A DNA stretch of 12,010 bases from Scatomorpha sp964535405 (lineage in GTDB: Bacteria > Bacillota > Clostridia > Oscillospirales > Oscillospiraceae), in contig CAZHUG010000063.1 in assembly GCA_964535405.1 (NCBI GenBank), positions 1 to 12,010 on the forward strand. The letters are read 5' to 3'. The notes beneath the pieces are model-generated. The model did no database searches and was not told the DNA's origin. It was given only the letters and a program-made list of their open reading frames with translations. Position numbers and translations under genes: made by a program. Below, in pieces: positions 1 to 10,012 of this stretch. How positions within the stretch are numbered: position 1 is the stretch's first letter; every line of letters starts with the position of its first letter.

Positions 1-218
1 TAGCGGCGTATCGCATCGCGCACCTTGTCCTCGTAATACAGCGGCGCGACGCAGGCATCTACAAAGTCAGTTCCGCGCCGTCCACCATTTGTGGTGTAAG
101 GCAGTGTTATTTCGCAGTCGCTGCAGATGGAGACTTGTCCATCCTTCAGAATCTTTCTGCAAAAGGTGCAGCGCGGAGGAAATAACAAATCAAGAATCAC
201 GCTCCCGAGCTTTATCAT
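1..218 (-). CDS. comF: ComF family protein, N-terminal part (cut by window edge)
   Basis: My translation from the ATG at 218 gives 72 residues before the left edge. It opens with a short hydrophobic stretch and an LLFPPRC motif, then two zinc-ribbon CxxC pairs (C17/C20 and C32/C35). A segment APLYYEDKVRDAIRRY follows, the typical lead into the phosphoribosyltransferase-like domain of ComF proteins. That domain itself lies outside the window. ComF is a cytoplasmic late-competence protein needed for uptake of single-stranded DNA in naturally competent bacteria; many non-competent Firmicutes also keep it. The start codon lies inside the 3' end of recD2 (29-bp overlap), with an AGGTGG ribosome binding site about 6 bp upstream, so translation is probably coupled to recD2. 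The family is clear, but the role in this organism is not shown. Confidence 0.88.
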   Translation of the reverse strand, partial: MIKLGSVILDLLFPPRCTFCRKILKDGQVSICSDCEITLPYTTNGGRRGTDFVDACVAPLYYEDKVRDAIRR

Positions 219-2460
219 AATTTCCCACCTCATCGCAAAGTCTGGCCCGAAGGCCGCTGTATCTTCTTGACTGCTTGTGGTTATCTATCATAGAGTTCGC
301 GATTGCCTCATCGCCGACTGCGATGAGCAGTTCCTTTGCTCTTGTGACTGCGGTGTACAGCACGCCCCGTGTCATCAGCTGCGGCGCGCCCTGTGAGGCG
401 GCGAGCACCACGGCGCGGTATTCACTGCCCTGAGACTTGTGCACGGTCATCGCCCAGGCATGCTCCAGCTCCAGAAGCTGGTCAAAGCCATATATCGCGG
501 CGCGACCGTCAAAGTCCACGGTCAGAGTTTCGCTCTCGGCATCAATGCCAAGAATATAGCCAATGTCCCCGTTATATATTCCATTGCCGGATTCACCCGG
601 CTCGGCACCGTCAAGCCGACCCACGGAATGTCTATGCCAGATTATATCATAGTTATTTCTAATTTGCATCACCCTATCGCCTTCGCGGAAGGTAATATCC
701 CCAAAAGTTTTCTCGTTTTTTCCCTTATCGGGCGGATTGAGCACCGCCTGCAGTCTCAGGTTCAGCGCAAAGGTCCCCGCCTCGCCCCGTCTGGTCGGCG
801 TGAGCACCTGAATATCCTCCGCCGGCACGCCCATATTCCCGGGCAAACGCTCCGAGCAGAGCTGCGCGACCGTCTCCGCGGTTTTCTCCGCTGAGAATCG
901 CCTCAAAAAGAAAAAGTCGCCCGAATTTTCAGTGAGCATCGGGTGCTCCCCCCTGTTTATCATATGCGCATTGCGCACGATGCGGCTGCCCTCGCTCTGC
1001 CTGAATATCTCTGTCAGGCGCACAGCCGGCACGACGCCGGAGCGCAGAATATCCGAAAAAACGTTGCCGGGCCCCACGCTGGGAAGCTGATCCGCGTCAC
1101 CGACCATTATAAGTCTGCAATCGGCCGGCATCGCCTCAAGCAGAGCCCGCATAAGTGTTATGTCAACCATCGACGACTCGTCCAGTATCACCGCGCCGCA
1201 GTCCAGGGGATCTGTCTCGTCTCTGGCAAAGATGACCTCCTCGTGATCGGGGGCAAAGGTCGCACCGAGCAGGCGGTGGATGGTCGAGGCCTCTCTGCCG
1301 GTGAGCTCGGACATGCGCTTTGCCGCGCGGCCTGTCGGCGCGGTCAGCAGGGCTTCTATGCCCAGGGCGTCGTACATCGCGAGTATCGCGCGGACGGTGG
1401 TGGTTTTTCCCGTGCCCGGGCCGCCCGTGAGCGCCATGACGCTGCTTTCGGCGGCGAGGCTTATTGTCTCGCGCTGCATGGGCGCATAACTCATGTTGTT
1501 TTGCTTTTCTATTTGTGAAATTAAAGGCGCGGTATCGAGCTCGGAACTGACCTTAACGCCTGCCATTTCCCTGAGCCTTGCTGCGGTGAACTCCTCCGCC
1601 TCGCAGATTGAGCTTAAATACACCGCGTCACGTCCGACAACCCTGCACTGGCGTATTGTTCCCTCGTCGTCAAGAACGCTCAGCGCTTCCTCCACGCTCT
1701 GGCTCGTGACGCTTATAAACTGCACCGTAGCCATAATCAGCTTGTCCAGTGGGATGAAGCAGTGACCGTTTCCGGCGTTGTGGCGCAATTCGAAGCTCAC
1801 GGCGGCGCAGACACGATGGGGGCTGTCGTCCTCCATGCCCAGCTCGATTGCGAGGCGGTCTGCCTCCGCAAAAGAGCCGCCGATATGCGGCGCTGCGATT
1901 ATGTAGGGGTTTTCGCCCACGATATCCAGTGACGATTCACCGTAGAACTTATATAGCCGGACCGCCAGTATCGGGCGCAGCTCGTGGGCGCAGAGAAACT
2001 CCATCAAGCGCCGCAGGCCGGTCTGACGGCGGAAGCTTGCGGACATCTGCTCCGCCTTCTTCGGGCCTATGCCGCGAATCCCGGCCAGCAGCTCCGGATT
2101 ATTCTCCAGAACATCCAGCGAGCGTTCGCCAAACCTGTCCACAATGACGGCGGCAGTCGCCGGGCCGATGCCGGTAACCGCGCGTCCGGCAAGGTATTCA
2201 TAGATTGCCTCCGCGCTTTTGGGCAGGCTCCGCTCAGCCAGCTCAGCTTTGAACTGTCTGCCATGACTGGGGTGCTTGACCCAGTCGCCATAGGCATGCA
2301 GCTCTTCACCGGGTGCGGCGGAGGGTAGCGTACCCACAACCGTGGTAAGCCCTCCGTCGCCCGTGTCAAGCCGCAGCACGGTGTAGCCGTTTTCTTCGTT
2401 TGTATACACTACCGAGGAAATCTTGCCCCTTATTTCAATGTATCCTTCTGTTCCCGACAT
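190..2460 (-). CDS. recD2: RecD2-type ATP-dependent DNA helicase (SF1B)
   Basis: A 756-residue protein matching the RecD2/RecD-like helicases of bacteria that lack RecBC. The N-terminus (about 1-75) is the OB-fold-like region. Residues about 85-200 hold helix-hairpin-helix repeats (TGIGPATA, IRGIGPKKA). The motor follows, with Walker A GGPGTGKT at 346-353, Walker B ILDESS with D427/E428, and the GDADQLPSVGPG motif at 454-465. Next come an IFRQ motif near 485, TVHKSQGSE at 672-680 and LYTAVTRA at 701-708. RecD2 unwinds DNA 5'-3' and acts in repair and at stalled replication forks. Length is in the family range and all motor motifs look intact. The start at 2460 has AAGGA about 9 bp upstream and lies inside the end of the preceding small membrane-protein gene (31-bp overlap). 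The 3' end overlaps comF. No separate promoter is visible, so it is probably part of the uvrA transcription unit. Confidence 0.95.
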   Translation of the reverse strand: MSGTEGYIEIRGKISSVVYTNEENGYTVLRLDTGDGGLTTVVGTLPSAAPGEELHAYGDWVKHPSHGRQFKAELAERSLPKSAEAIYEYLAGRAVTGIGPATAAVIVDRFGERSLDVLENNPELLAGIRGIGPKKAEQMSASFRRQTGLRRLMEFLCAHELRPILAVRLYKFYGESSLDIVGENPYIIAAPHIGGSFAEADRLAIELGMEDDSPHRVCAAVSFELRHNAGNGHCFIPLDKLIMATVQFISVTSQSVEEALSVLDDEGTIRQCRVVGRDAVYLSSICEAEEFTAARLREMAGVKVSSELDTAPLISQIEKQNNMSYAPMQRETISLAAESSVMALTGGPGTGKTTTVRAILAMYDALGIEALLTAPTGRAAKRMSELTGREASTIHRLLGATFAPDHEEVIFARDETDPLDCGAVILDESSMVDITLMRALLEAMPADCRLIMVGDADQLPSVGPGNVFSDILRSGVVPAVRLTEIFRQSEGSRIVRNAHMINRGEHPMLTENSGDFFFLRRFSAEKTAETVAQLCSERLPGNMGVPAEDIQVLTPTRRGEAGTFALNLRLQAVLNPPDKGKNEKTFGDITFREGDRVMQIRNNYDIIWHRHSVGRLDGAEPGESGNGIYNGDIGYILGIDAESETLTVDFDGRAAIYGFDQLLELEHAWAMTVHKSQGSEYRAVVLAASQGAPQLMTRGVLYTAVTRAKELLIAVGDEAIANSMIDNHKQSRRYSGLRARLCDEVGNYDKARERDS

Positions 2461-2777
2461 TCATCTGCGTCCTTGCCGCTCTGCAGTCTGACGCAGGAGA
2501 ATCTGCGCGCAGCCAACATCGCCAGTTGTCTTGTTTCCTCGTCCATGCCTGCATCGATGAGTACAATGTCGCACCTGAGCGTATCATTGTCCCGCAGCCA
2601 GAGCAGACCATCGAGCGTCTCCTCCAGCGCCGGCTCATAGCCGCGCACGAGCAGATGCATTGTAAGAGCGCTTTGCTTTCCTATGCGGACAGGGGTCAGC
2701 ATGGCGCCGCGAGCCCACCAGACGAGGAAGATAATTAGTGCCGCAGCCAGCGCCGATATGAGTATTTTCCAGAACAT
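2430..2777 (-). CDS. Short membrane-anchored protein with glycosyltransferase-like N-lobe resemblance
   Basis: I do not recognise a named family. From the ATG at 2777 it encodes 115 residues: a single hydrophobic helix at about 4-23 followed by WWARG, so probably an N-terminal signal anchor with a soluble C-terminal domain. Residues about 38-92 (MHLLVRGYEPALEETLDGLL, then IVLIDAGMDEETRQLAMLAAR) resemble the first beta-alpha-beta unit of family 2 glycosyltransferases, where VVDDGSxDxT follows a similar spacing. No later catalytic part is present, so transferase activity is unlikely. Two starts are possible. The ATG at 2801 adds 8 residues but has no ribosome binding site; the ATG at 2777 has AAGGGGG about 9 bp upstream and puts the hydrophobic helix at the N-terminus, so I prefer it. 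The gene lies 48 bp after the COG2426-like gene and overlaps the recD2 start by 31 bp, which suggests co-translation with recD2. The protein call is firm; the function is unknown. Confidence 0.75.
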   Translation of the reverse strand: MFWKILISALAAALIIFLVWWARGAMLTPVRIGKQSALTMHLLVRGYEPALEETLDGLLWLRDNDTLRCDIVLIDAGMDEETRQLAMLAARRFSCVRLQSGKDADECREQKDTLK

Positions 2778-2825
2778 CGCCCTTTGCCCCCTTTGCGTCA
2801 TTCTATGGGGCAGGAGCGTGTTTTG

Positions 2826-3314
2826 TTAATTTAAAACCGAGGTAAATCCGAAGGTCAGGCCGGTAATTAAAAGCCCCGCGAGCACGACACCGAAGAAAAT
2901 AGACGGCAGTGCGCTTTTCATGCGCATATCCATGAGCGCCGCGATGAGCGCGCCCGTCCAGGCGCCTGTGCCCGGCAGCGGTATGGCGACCAGAATCATC
3001 AGTCCGAAAAACTGATAACGATGCACCTTGTCCCATTTGCCCTCGGCCTTGGTTTCAAGCCTTGTGATCATGCCGCGCAGCCACCCGCTGCGCTCGGAAA
3101 GCCATTTGAAGATCTTGCGGATGAAGAGAATGATGAATGGCACGGGCACCATATTGCCCAAAATGCTTATCAGCATAGCCTCAAAATGTCCGAGCCCAAG
3201 CCCCACACCGATGGGGATTGCGCCTCGCAGCTCGACAACCGGAACCATAGACACCAAAAAGGTTATGAAAAGCTGGCCTGCCTCCGATTGCTTGAGGTAC
3301 TCTATAAATTCCAT
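2826..3314 (-). CDS. Small multi-drug export (COG2426) family membrane protein
   Basis: A 162-residue integral membrane protein of the type annotated as 'small multi-drug export protein' (COG2426, Pfam Sm_multidrug_ex). It shows hydrophobic segments at about 15-40, 42-66, 103-128 and 137-158. Two typical family motifs are present: PVVELRGAIPIGVGLGLG near 26-41 and AIPLPGTGAWTGALIAAL near 110-127. A basic amphipathic stretch (about 67-100) separates the two membrane halves. The transport role is named after early literature and the real substrate is uncertain. I chose the ATG at 3314 because GGAGG sits 5 bp upstream. A longer reading from 3335 adds seven residues (MRILEVR) that would consist of this ribosome binding site region, so it is unlikely. 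It follows uvrA after 81 bp with no terminator in between, so it is probably cotranscribed with uvrA. Confidence 0.87.
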   Translation of the reverse strand: MEFIEYLKQSEAGQLFITFLVSMVPVVELRGAIPIGVGLGLGHFEAMLISILGNMVPVPFIILFIRKIFKWLSERSGWLRGMITRLETKAEGKWDKVHRYQFFGLMILVAIPLPGTGAWTGALIAALMDMRMKSALPSIFFGVVLAGLLITGLTFGFTSVLN

Positions 3315-3325
3315 TCTTACCTCCA
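3315..3325 (-). promoter_or_regulatory. Ribosome binding site fixing the COG2426-like start
   Basis: GGAGG at 3320-3324 on the minus strand, 5 bp before the ATG at 3314. It excludes the longer in-frame start at 3335, whose first codons would overlap this site. Confidence 0.8.
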
Positions 3326-3395
3326 AAATCCGCAAAATACGATTTGCACCTTGAACGAAGCAGGCCCCAGCCGGTTTGTCTGAGACCTGTTAGCT

Positions 3396-6224
<2,829 letters not shown>

Positions 6225-6267
6225 ATAAGTCCTCTCGTATTAGTTCTCAATTTAGAATAATCGTTTC

Positions 6268-6296
6268 ATTATACCCCAATTGCCGCCCTCTTTCAA
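6268..6296 (-). promoter_or_regulatory. Sigma-A type promoter of uvrA
   Basis: On the minus strand, TTGAAA (6291-6296) and a perfect TATAAT (6268-6273) are separated by 17 bp. The start of transcription would fall near 6261, giving a leader of roughly 37 nt. The -35 box lies immediately downstream of the cstA terminator, so uvrA starts a new transcription unit. An imperfect 14-bp dyad (TTCT, 6 bp, AGAA) at 6246-6259 lies in the leader. It is not a typical Firmicute LexA box (GAAC-N4-GTTC). Confidence 0.85.
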
Positions 6297-6302
6297 CCAC
6301 TA

Positions 6303-6346
6303 ATATAAAACAAAGAAAGTCCCCGCTGCAAAAGCAGCAGGGACTT
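6303..6346 (-). terminator. Rho-independent terminator of cstA
   Basis: On the minus strand, a stem of 12 pairs with one mismatch (6340-6346 with 6317-6323, and 6334-6338 with 6325-6329) closes a 4-base loop. It is followed by a T-rich run (TTTCTTTGTTTT). It lies 22 bp past the cstA stop codon and just before the uvrA promoter. Confidence 0.93.
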
Positions 6347-6367
6347 GATATAGTGTTTTCCTATATA

Positions 6368-8137
6368 TTACTTTGTTACTTCGACAGCAGCGGGATTGCC
6401 TGTGATCTCGCCCTTGGCCTGCTTGGCGAAGGTCTGAATGCCGCTGATGGTGACGATGACTGCAAGAACAATCAGGGCAGTCGCGAAGATTGCCTGGAAC
6501 CAGTCGCCCCAAACAGCGCCGCCGGCACCAATGACACCGATCTTGCCATAAACCGTCATGACCAGAGAGGTCAGGGTCGCGACAAGCATGAACACCATGG
6601 GTACGAAGAACATCTTGTTGCTCTTTCCGATGTTGCCGAGCCAGCAGGCAACCGCCATCAGAGCGAGACCCGCGAGCAGCTGGTTGGCTGCGCCGAACAG
6701 ACCCCAGATCTGGCTGAGACTCAAGAAGCCGATGCCGCAGCCGATGACGACCATGACGAGGGTTCCGACGACGGGCTTTGCAAGGAAGCCGCGGAAGCCG
6801 CGGATCTTCGCAGGATCCTCACCCTCACGCACGAACAGCTCCGTGAACATGTAGCGGCCCAGACGGGTGCCGGTGTCCAGAGAGGTCAGAGCGAAGACGG
6901 AGACCGACAAGGTGATCAGGGTGTAGACAGTGTCATAAAGAGCATTGTCAAACTCTGCAACGCCGCCGGTCATCCAGGTGACCATGGATGCAATGCCGGA
7001 TGCGAAAATGACAGGGGGGCTGGCGAGCAATGTGCCGTTGTCAACATACTGGTTGTAAACAACGCCGACTGCGAGCAGCGCCAGAATGGCGAGTGCGCAC
7101 TCAACGATCATCGCGCCGTAGCCGATGATCTTGGTGTCACCCTCGGAGTTGAGCTGCTTGGAAGTCGTGCCGGAGCCGACAAGGCTGTGGAAGCCCGAGA
7201 TGGCGCCGCAGGCGACAGTGATAAACAGGGTCGGGAACAGATAGGATGAACCAATCTTGAAGCCGGCAAACGCAGGGATCTCAACACTGGCGCCGGAGCC
7301 GATGACACCAACTATCGCAAGCAGCATCATGCCGTACAGCAGGAAGGAGCTCAGATAGTCACGGGGCTGGAGAAGAATCCAGACCGGCAGCAGAGACGCG
7401 AGCGTGATATAAACCGCGATGAAAATAACCCAGGGTGTGCGGCCCATGTTGACGCCGAAGTTCAGACCGACGATGGTTATCAGGACAATGCCGATGACGC
7501 CGATGATGGTTGCGGGGCCAACCTTGGCACCCTTGCGGTACACAAAGTAACCGAATATGAAGGCAATGACGATGAACAGCAGGCTGGTCGTGGCGGTGGA
7601 AGCATTGCCTGAGACATTGTCACGGCCGGAGGTGAAGAACGGGATTGCATTGCCGTTGGCATCCACGTCGGAGACGAAGGTACTGGCAACAACGCTGGTG
7701 AAGCTGGCAATGACCAGAATGAGAACAAGAAGGGCAAAAATGACGAAAAGTTTGTATGCCCTGGGTCCGATGTTGTCCTTGATGACCTCGGCAATCGAAC
7801 GACCGCCGTGACGGACAGAGGCGAACAGAGCGCCAAAGTCGTGCATCGCGCCGAAGAAAATGCCGCCGACGACAACCCACAGGAAAACAGGCAGCCAACC
7901 AAAAACCGCGGCCTGGATGGGTCCGTTAATCGGGCCCGCGCCGGCGATGGATGAGAAATGGTGACCCATCAGAACGGCCGGGTTGGCTGGGACGAAGTCC
8001 TTGTTGTCGAATTTAGAATGCGCAGGGGTCGGGCGATCAGGGTTAACTCCCCACTTCTTGGCGAGCCATGAACCGTAGAATATGTAGCCCAAGACGAGAA
8101 GTACTAAACCGACCAGTAGAATAATGATAGCTTTCAT
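6368..8137 (-). CDS. cstA: CstA-family carbon starvation / pyruvate-peptide transporter
   Basis: A 589-residue polytopic membrane protein of the CstA/BtsT family. Proteobacterial members take up pyruvate (BtsT, CstA) and have been linked to peptide uptake during carbon starvation; the substrate here is not shown. Family motifs are GHHFSSIAGAGPINGP at 58-73, LLQPRDYLSSFLL at 255-267, FHSLVGSGTTSKQL at 316-329, TSLDTGTRLGRY at 418-429 and GLFGAANQLLAGLAL at 479-493. Roughly 14-16 hydrophobic segments are visible, from residues 3-20 to 550-568. It is about 110 residues shorter than E. coli CstA, which is common in Clostridia. The ATG at 8137 has AAGGAG 10 bp upstream, overlapping the end of the preceding gene, so the two are probably cotranscribed and coupled. 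No YbdD-like partner gene is next to it. It ends in its own terminator. Confidence 0.93.
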   Translation of the reverse strand: MKAIIILLVGLVLLVLGYIFYGSWLAKKWGVNPDRPTPAHSKFDNKDFVPANPAVLMGHHFSSIAGAGPINGPIQAAVFGWLPVFLWVVVGGIFFGAMHDFGALFASVRHGGRSIAEVIKDNIGPRAYKLFVIFALLVLILVIASFTSVVASTFVSDVDANGNAIPFFTSGRDNVSGNASTATTSLLFIVIAFIFGYFVYRKGAKVGPATIIGVIGIVLITIVGLNFGVNMGRTPWVIFIAVYITLASLLPVWILLQPRDYLSSFLLYGMMLLAIVGVIGSGASVEIPAFAGFKIGSSYLFPTLFITVACGAISGFHSLVGSGTTSKQLNSEGDTKIIGYGAMIVECALAILALLAVGVVYNQYVDNGTLLASPPVIFASGIASMVTWMTGGVAEFDNALYDTVYTLITLSVSVFALTSLDTGTRLGRYMFTELFVREGEDPAKIRGFRGFLAKPVVGTLVMVVIGCGIGFLSLSQIWGLFGAANQLLAGLALMAVACWLGNIGKSNKMFFVPMVFMLVATLTSLVMTVYGKIGVIGAGGAVWGDWFQAIFATALIVLAVIVTISGIQTFAKQAKGEITGNPAAVEVTK

Positions 8138-8140
8138 ACT

Positions 8141-8653
8141 TTATTCACTCCTTAACAACTTCTTAAAAAACTTCTTCAAATTGCGACCCATTTTGTTTGT
8201 TAAGACCATCTCCTTTTCAAGTTCAACAGCAGCAGTTTTCATTGAAGACCACCCCAGCATCCCAAACTTATAGTCCTTATGATACTTCCTGCGTCGTATG
8301 GCCCTTGCGGCCTCCGCTTGTATCACATCCGCCAAAAAGATGGCAATGATGTACGAATCCTTGTGCTCCGGATGCGGCTCGATTCTCGGCAAGCCATCCG
8401 CCAGAGCGTAGTCCATGCAGCTCTCAGCAGTTTTAAGGTCCAGTTCCGGAACTGAAAAAACATAAACGTATTCATTCGACTCAGCTGCCCAAATCTTCGC
8501 TTTCTTTATAAGAACGTAACCCTCATCCCTCGCGTGAAACTCCGCACGGAAGGCTAAAGGCAGTCCGCTATCAGCGTCGCCTTCAGTAATACTATAGTAA
8601 TATTCGTAGGAATTGAGCAATGTGCTTAAAAAGTCACGCATTATTCTTGCCAA
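8141..8653 (-). CDS. Unknown protein encoded directly upstream of cstA
   Basis: I do not recognise the family. It encodes 170 residues with no signal peptide or membrane helix. The first half looks mixed alpha/beta (YVLIKKAKIW, YVYVFSVPELDL, SYIIAIFLADVI). The second half carries a basic stretch ARAIRRRKYHKDYKFGMLGWSS and ends in an amphipathic, lysine-rich tail NLKKFFKKLLRSE (158-170) that could touch a membrane. The start is a TTG at 8653 with AAAGGTG 5 bp upstream; the next in-frame ATG (8641) is too far from that site. Its stop is 3 bp before the cstA start, and the cstA ribosome binding site lies within its last codons, so translational coupling is likely. By hand count it is about 46% G+C over 8161-8640, lower than cstA appears. 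An accessory or regulatory role for the transporter is inference from position only. It is not YbdD, which is far shorter. Confidence 0.82.
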   Translation of the reverse strand: MARIMRDFLSTLLNSYEYYYSITEGDADSGLPLAFRAEFHARDEGYVLIKKAKIWAAESNEYVYVFSVPELDLKTAESCMDYALADGLPRIEPHPEHKDSYIIAIFLADVIQAEAARAIRRRKYHKDYKFGMLGWSSMKTAAVELEKEMVLTNKMGRNLKKFFKKLLRSE

Positions 8654-8665
8654 TTCGACACCTTT
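8654..8665 (-). promoter_or_regulatory. Ribosome binding site supporting a TTG start
   Basis: AAAGGTG at 8659-8665 (minus strand) lies 5 bp before the TTG at 8653 but 17 bp before the first in-frame ATG at 8641, so TTG is the better start. Confidence 0.6.
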
Positions 8666-8732
8666 CTTCCTTGCTTGTTTATAGTTTATTTATTTGTAGC
8701 TCGAAATATGAACAAATCATTAACTGTCTCAT

Positions 8733-8761
8733 ACTATACACCTCTTTATTTGATAAATCAA
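8733..8761 (-). promoter_or_regulatory. Candidate sigma-A promoter for the unknown gene and cstA
   Basis: On the minus strand, TTGATT (8756-8761) and TATAGT (8733-8738) are separated by 17 bp. Transcription would start near 8726, leaving a leader of about 73 nt. It is the best match upstream of this unit, but the spacer is AT-rich and chance matches are easy. Confidence 0.55.
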
Positions 8762-8789
8762 TAGCAATGTTGAATTTTTTACCAGAGAT

Positions 8790-8860
8790 TTGGAAAATAG
8801 GGCTTACTATATTTACAATGTAGAAATAATGTTGTATTCTTATAGTTCAGATGATAATAT
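8790..8860 (+). promoter_or_regulatory. Candidate promoters for the methyltransferase-lipid kinase unit
   Basis: Two sigma-A-like pairs are visible on the plus strand: TTGGAA (8790-8795) with TACAAT (8814-8819) at 18 bp, and TTGTAT (8832-8837) with TAATAT (8855-8860) at 17 bp. Neither is close to consensus, and only one may be real. They diverge from the cstA-unit promoter within the same AT-rich spacer (8654-8884). I see no riboswitch, small gene or strong hairpin in that spacer. Confidence 0.4.
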
Positions 8861-8884
8861 ATAAAGAAATGGTAGGATCTACAA

Positions 8885-9994
8885 ATGAAACTTCAACTGT
8901 GCGCTCCCTGTCTCTTCGGCCTTGAGGGGCCTTTGGGCAACGAGCTTAGACATATGGGCATGGAAAATGTCGCGCCTGAAAACGGGCGTGTGCGCTTTAG
9001 CTCCGACGGGCAGGGGCTTGCCAAGGCGAACATCCGCTCGCGCTTTGCAGAGCGCATTTTGCTGGAGCTGGGACGCTTCCCTGCCAGAAGCTTTGATGAG
9101 CTTTTCGAGGGGGTTCGTGCCCTGCCGCTGGAAAACTTCATACCGAAAAACGGCGCTTTCCCCGTCAAGGGCTGGGCGCTGGATTCTGCCTTGCATTCTG
9201 TGCCCGACTGCCAGAAAATAATTAAAAAAGCCGCCGCCGAGAGGATGAAGGCAAGCTACGGTTTGTCTTGGTTTCCTGAGGACGGGGCCATGTACCAAAT
9301 TCAGTTTTCAATTCTCAAGGACGAGTGCTCAATTTACCTCGACAGCTCCGGTGTCGGTCTGCACAAGCGCGGCTATCGCCCCGCCCAGGTCTCCGCTCCT
9401 CTGCGCGAAACACTTGCCTCCGCCATGGTCGATATCTCCGGCTATCGCGGACGCGGCGACTTTGCCGATCCCTTCTGCGGCAGCGGCACAATCGCAATCG
9501 AGGCGGCACTCGCGGCCAAGGGCCGCGCTCCGGGACTGAGCCGCAGCTTCTCTGCCGAGAGCTGGGAGTTTCTTGACAGCAAAATTTGGCGGCAGGCAAA
9601 GGCCGACGCACGCGCACGCGAGTTTAACGGCGACTACCACATCTTCGCCTCGGATATTGACCCCGCTGCCGTGGAAATTTCCAAGGCAAACGCAAGGCGC
9701 GCCGGTGTCTCCGAGCTCATCAGCTTCGAGGTCGCCGATGCCAGGCAGTTTTCGCGCAGCACACAGCGCGGAGTGCTGGTCACTAACCCGCCATATGGCG
9801 AGCGAATGATGGAAAAGCGCGATTGTGAGCTGCTTTACGCAGACTTCGGACGCGCTCTGCGCGAGGTCGGCGGGTGGAGCGCCTATGTCATATCTTCGCA
9901 CGAGGAGTTCGAAAACAGCTTTGGTGCAAAAGCTCAAAAAAAGCGCAAGCTATATAACGGTATGATCAAATGCGACCTGTATATATATAGATAA
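8885..9994 (+). CDS. THUMP-domain RNA guanine N2-methyltransferase (YpsC/RlmL family)
   Basis: A 369-residue SAM-dependent RNA methyltransferase of the YpsC/RlmL-N type. The N-terminal half (about 1-160) matches the ferredoxin-like plus THUMP RNA-binding region and ends in YLDSSGVGLHKRGYR (151-165), a typical linker of this family. The catalytic half has SAM-binding motif I, FADPFCGSGTIAIEAAL, at about 193-209, an acidic FASDIDPAAVEISKANA segment (254-270) and the catalytic NPPYGER at 301-307, typical of N2-guanine methylation. By family it probably makes m2G in 23S rRNA (the RlmL target, G2445 in E. coli); a tRNA target as in the TrmN/Trm14 branch cannot be excluded. Length fits B. subtilis YpsC, and the RlmK half of E. 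coli RlmL is absent. The ATG at 8885 has AGGA 7 bp upstream. The lipid kinase gene follows after 18 bp. Confidence 0.92.
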   Translation: MKLQLCAPCLFGLEGPLGNELRHMGMENVAPENGRVRFSSDGQGLAKANIRSRFAERILLELGRFPARSFDELFEGVRALPLENFIPKNGAFPVKGWALDSALHSVPDCQKIIKKAAAERMKASYGLSWFPEDGAMYQIQFSILKDECSIYLDSSGVGLHKRGYRPAQVSAPLRETLASAMVDISGYRGRGDFADPFCGSGTIAIEAALAAKGRAPGLSRSFSAESWEFLDSKIWRQAKADARAREFNGDYHIFASDIDPAAVEISKANARRAGVSELISFEVADARQFSRSTQRGVLVTNPPYGERMMEKRDCELLYADFGRALREVGGWSAYVISSHEEFENSFGAKAQKKRKLYNGMIKCDLYIYR

Positions 9995-10012
9995 CAACGG
10001 AGGAAGCCGCCA

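Noticed and set aside
3315..3395. A possible terminator between uvrA and the COG2426-like gene
   Set aside because: Only weak stems (CAGGTC with GGCCTG, and a 5-bp GCAAA/TTTGC) are present, with no T-run after them on the minus strand.
6353..7249. A 298-codon open frame on the plus strand
   Set aside because: It lies entirely antisense to the strongly supported cstA. Its product is rich in D, N, Q, H and G with no motif, as expected of a shadow frame in a GC-rich gene.
8766..8838. An 11-bp direct repeat with one mismatch (AATGTTGAATT at 8766, AATGTTGTATT at 8828) in the divergent spacer
   Set aside because: By rough estimate about one such pair is expected by chance in 230 bp of AT-rich sequence; there is no symmetry or third copy to support an operator.
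8654..8884. A possible riboswitch or small RNA in the 231-bp AT-rich spacer
   Set aside because: I see no conserved riboswitch core, no strong hairpin and no terminator; divergent promoters explain it.
9329..9937. A 202-codon open frame on the minus strand
   Set aside because: It is antisense to the methyltransferase gene, whose motifs are intact; the product shows no recognisable family features.
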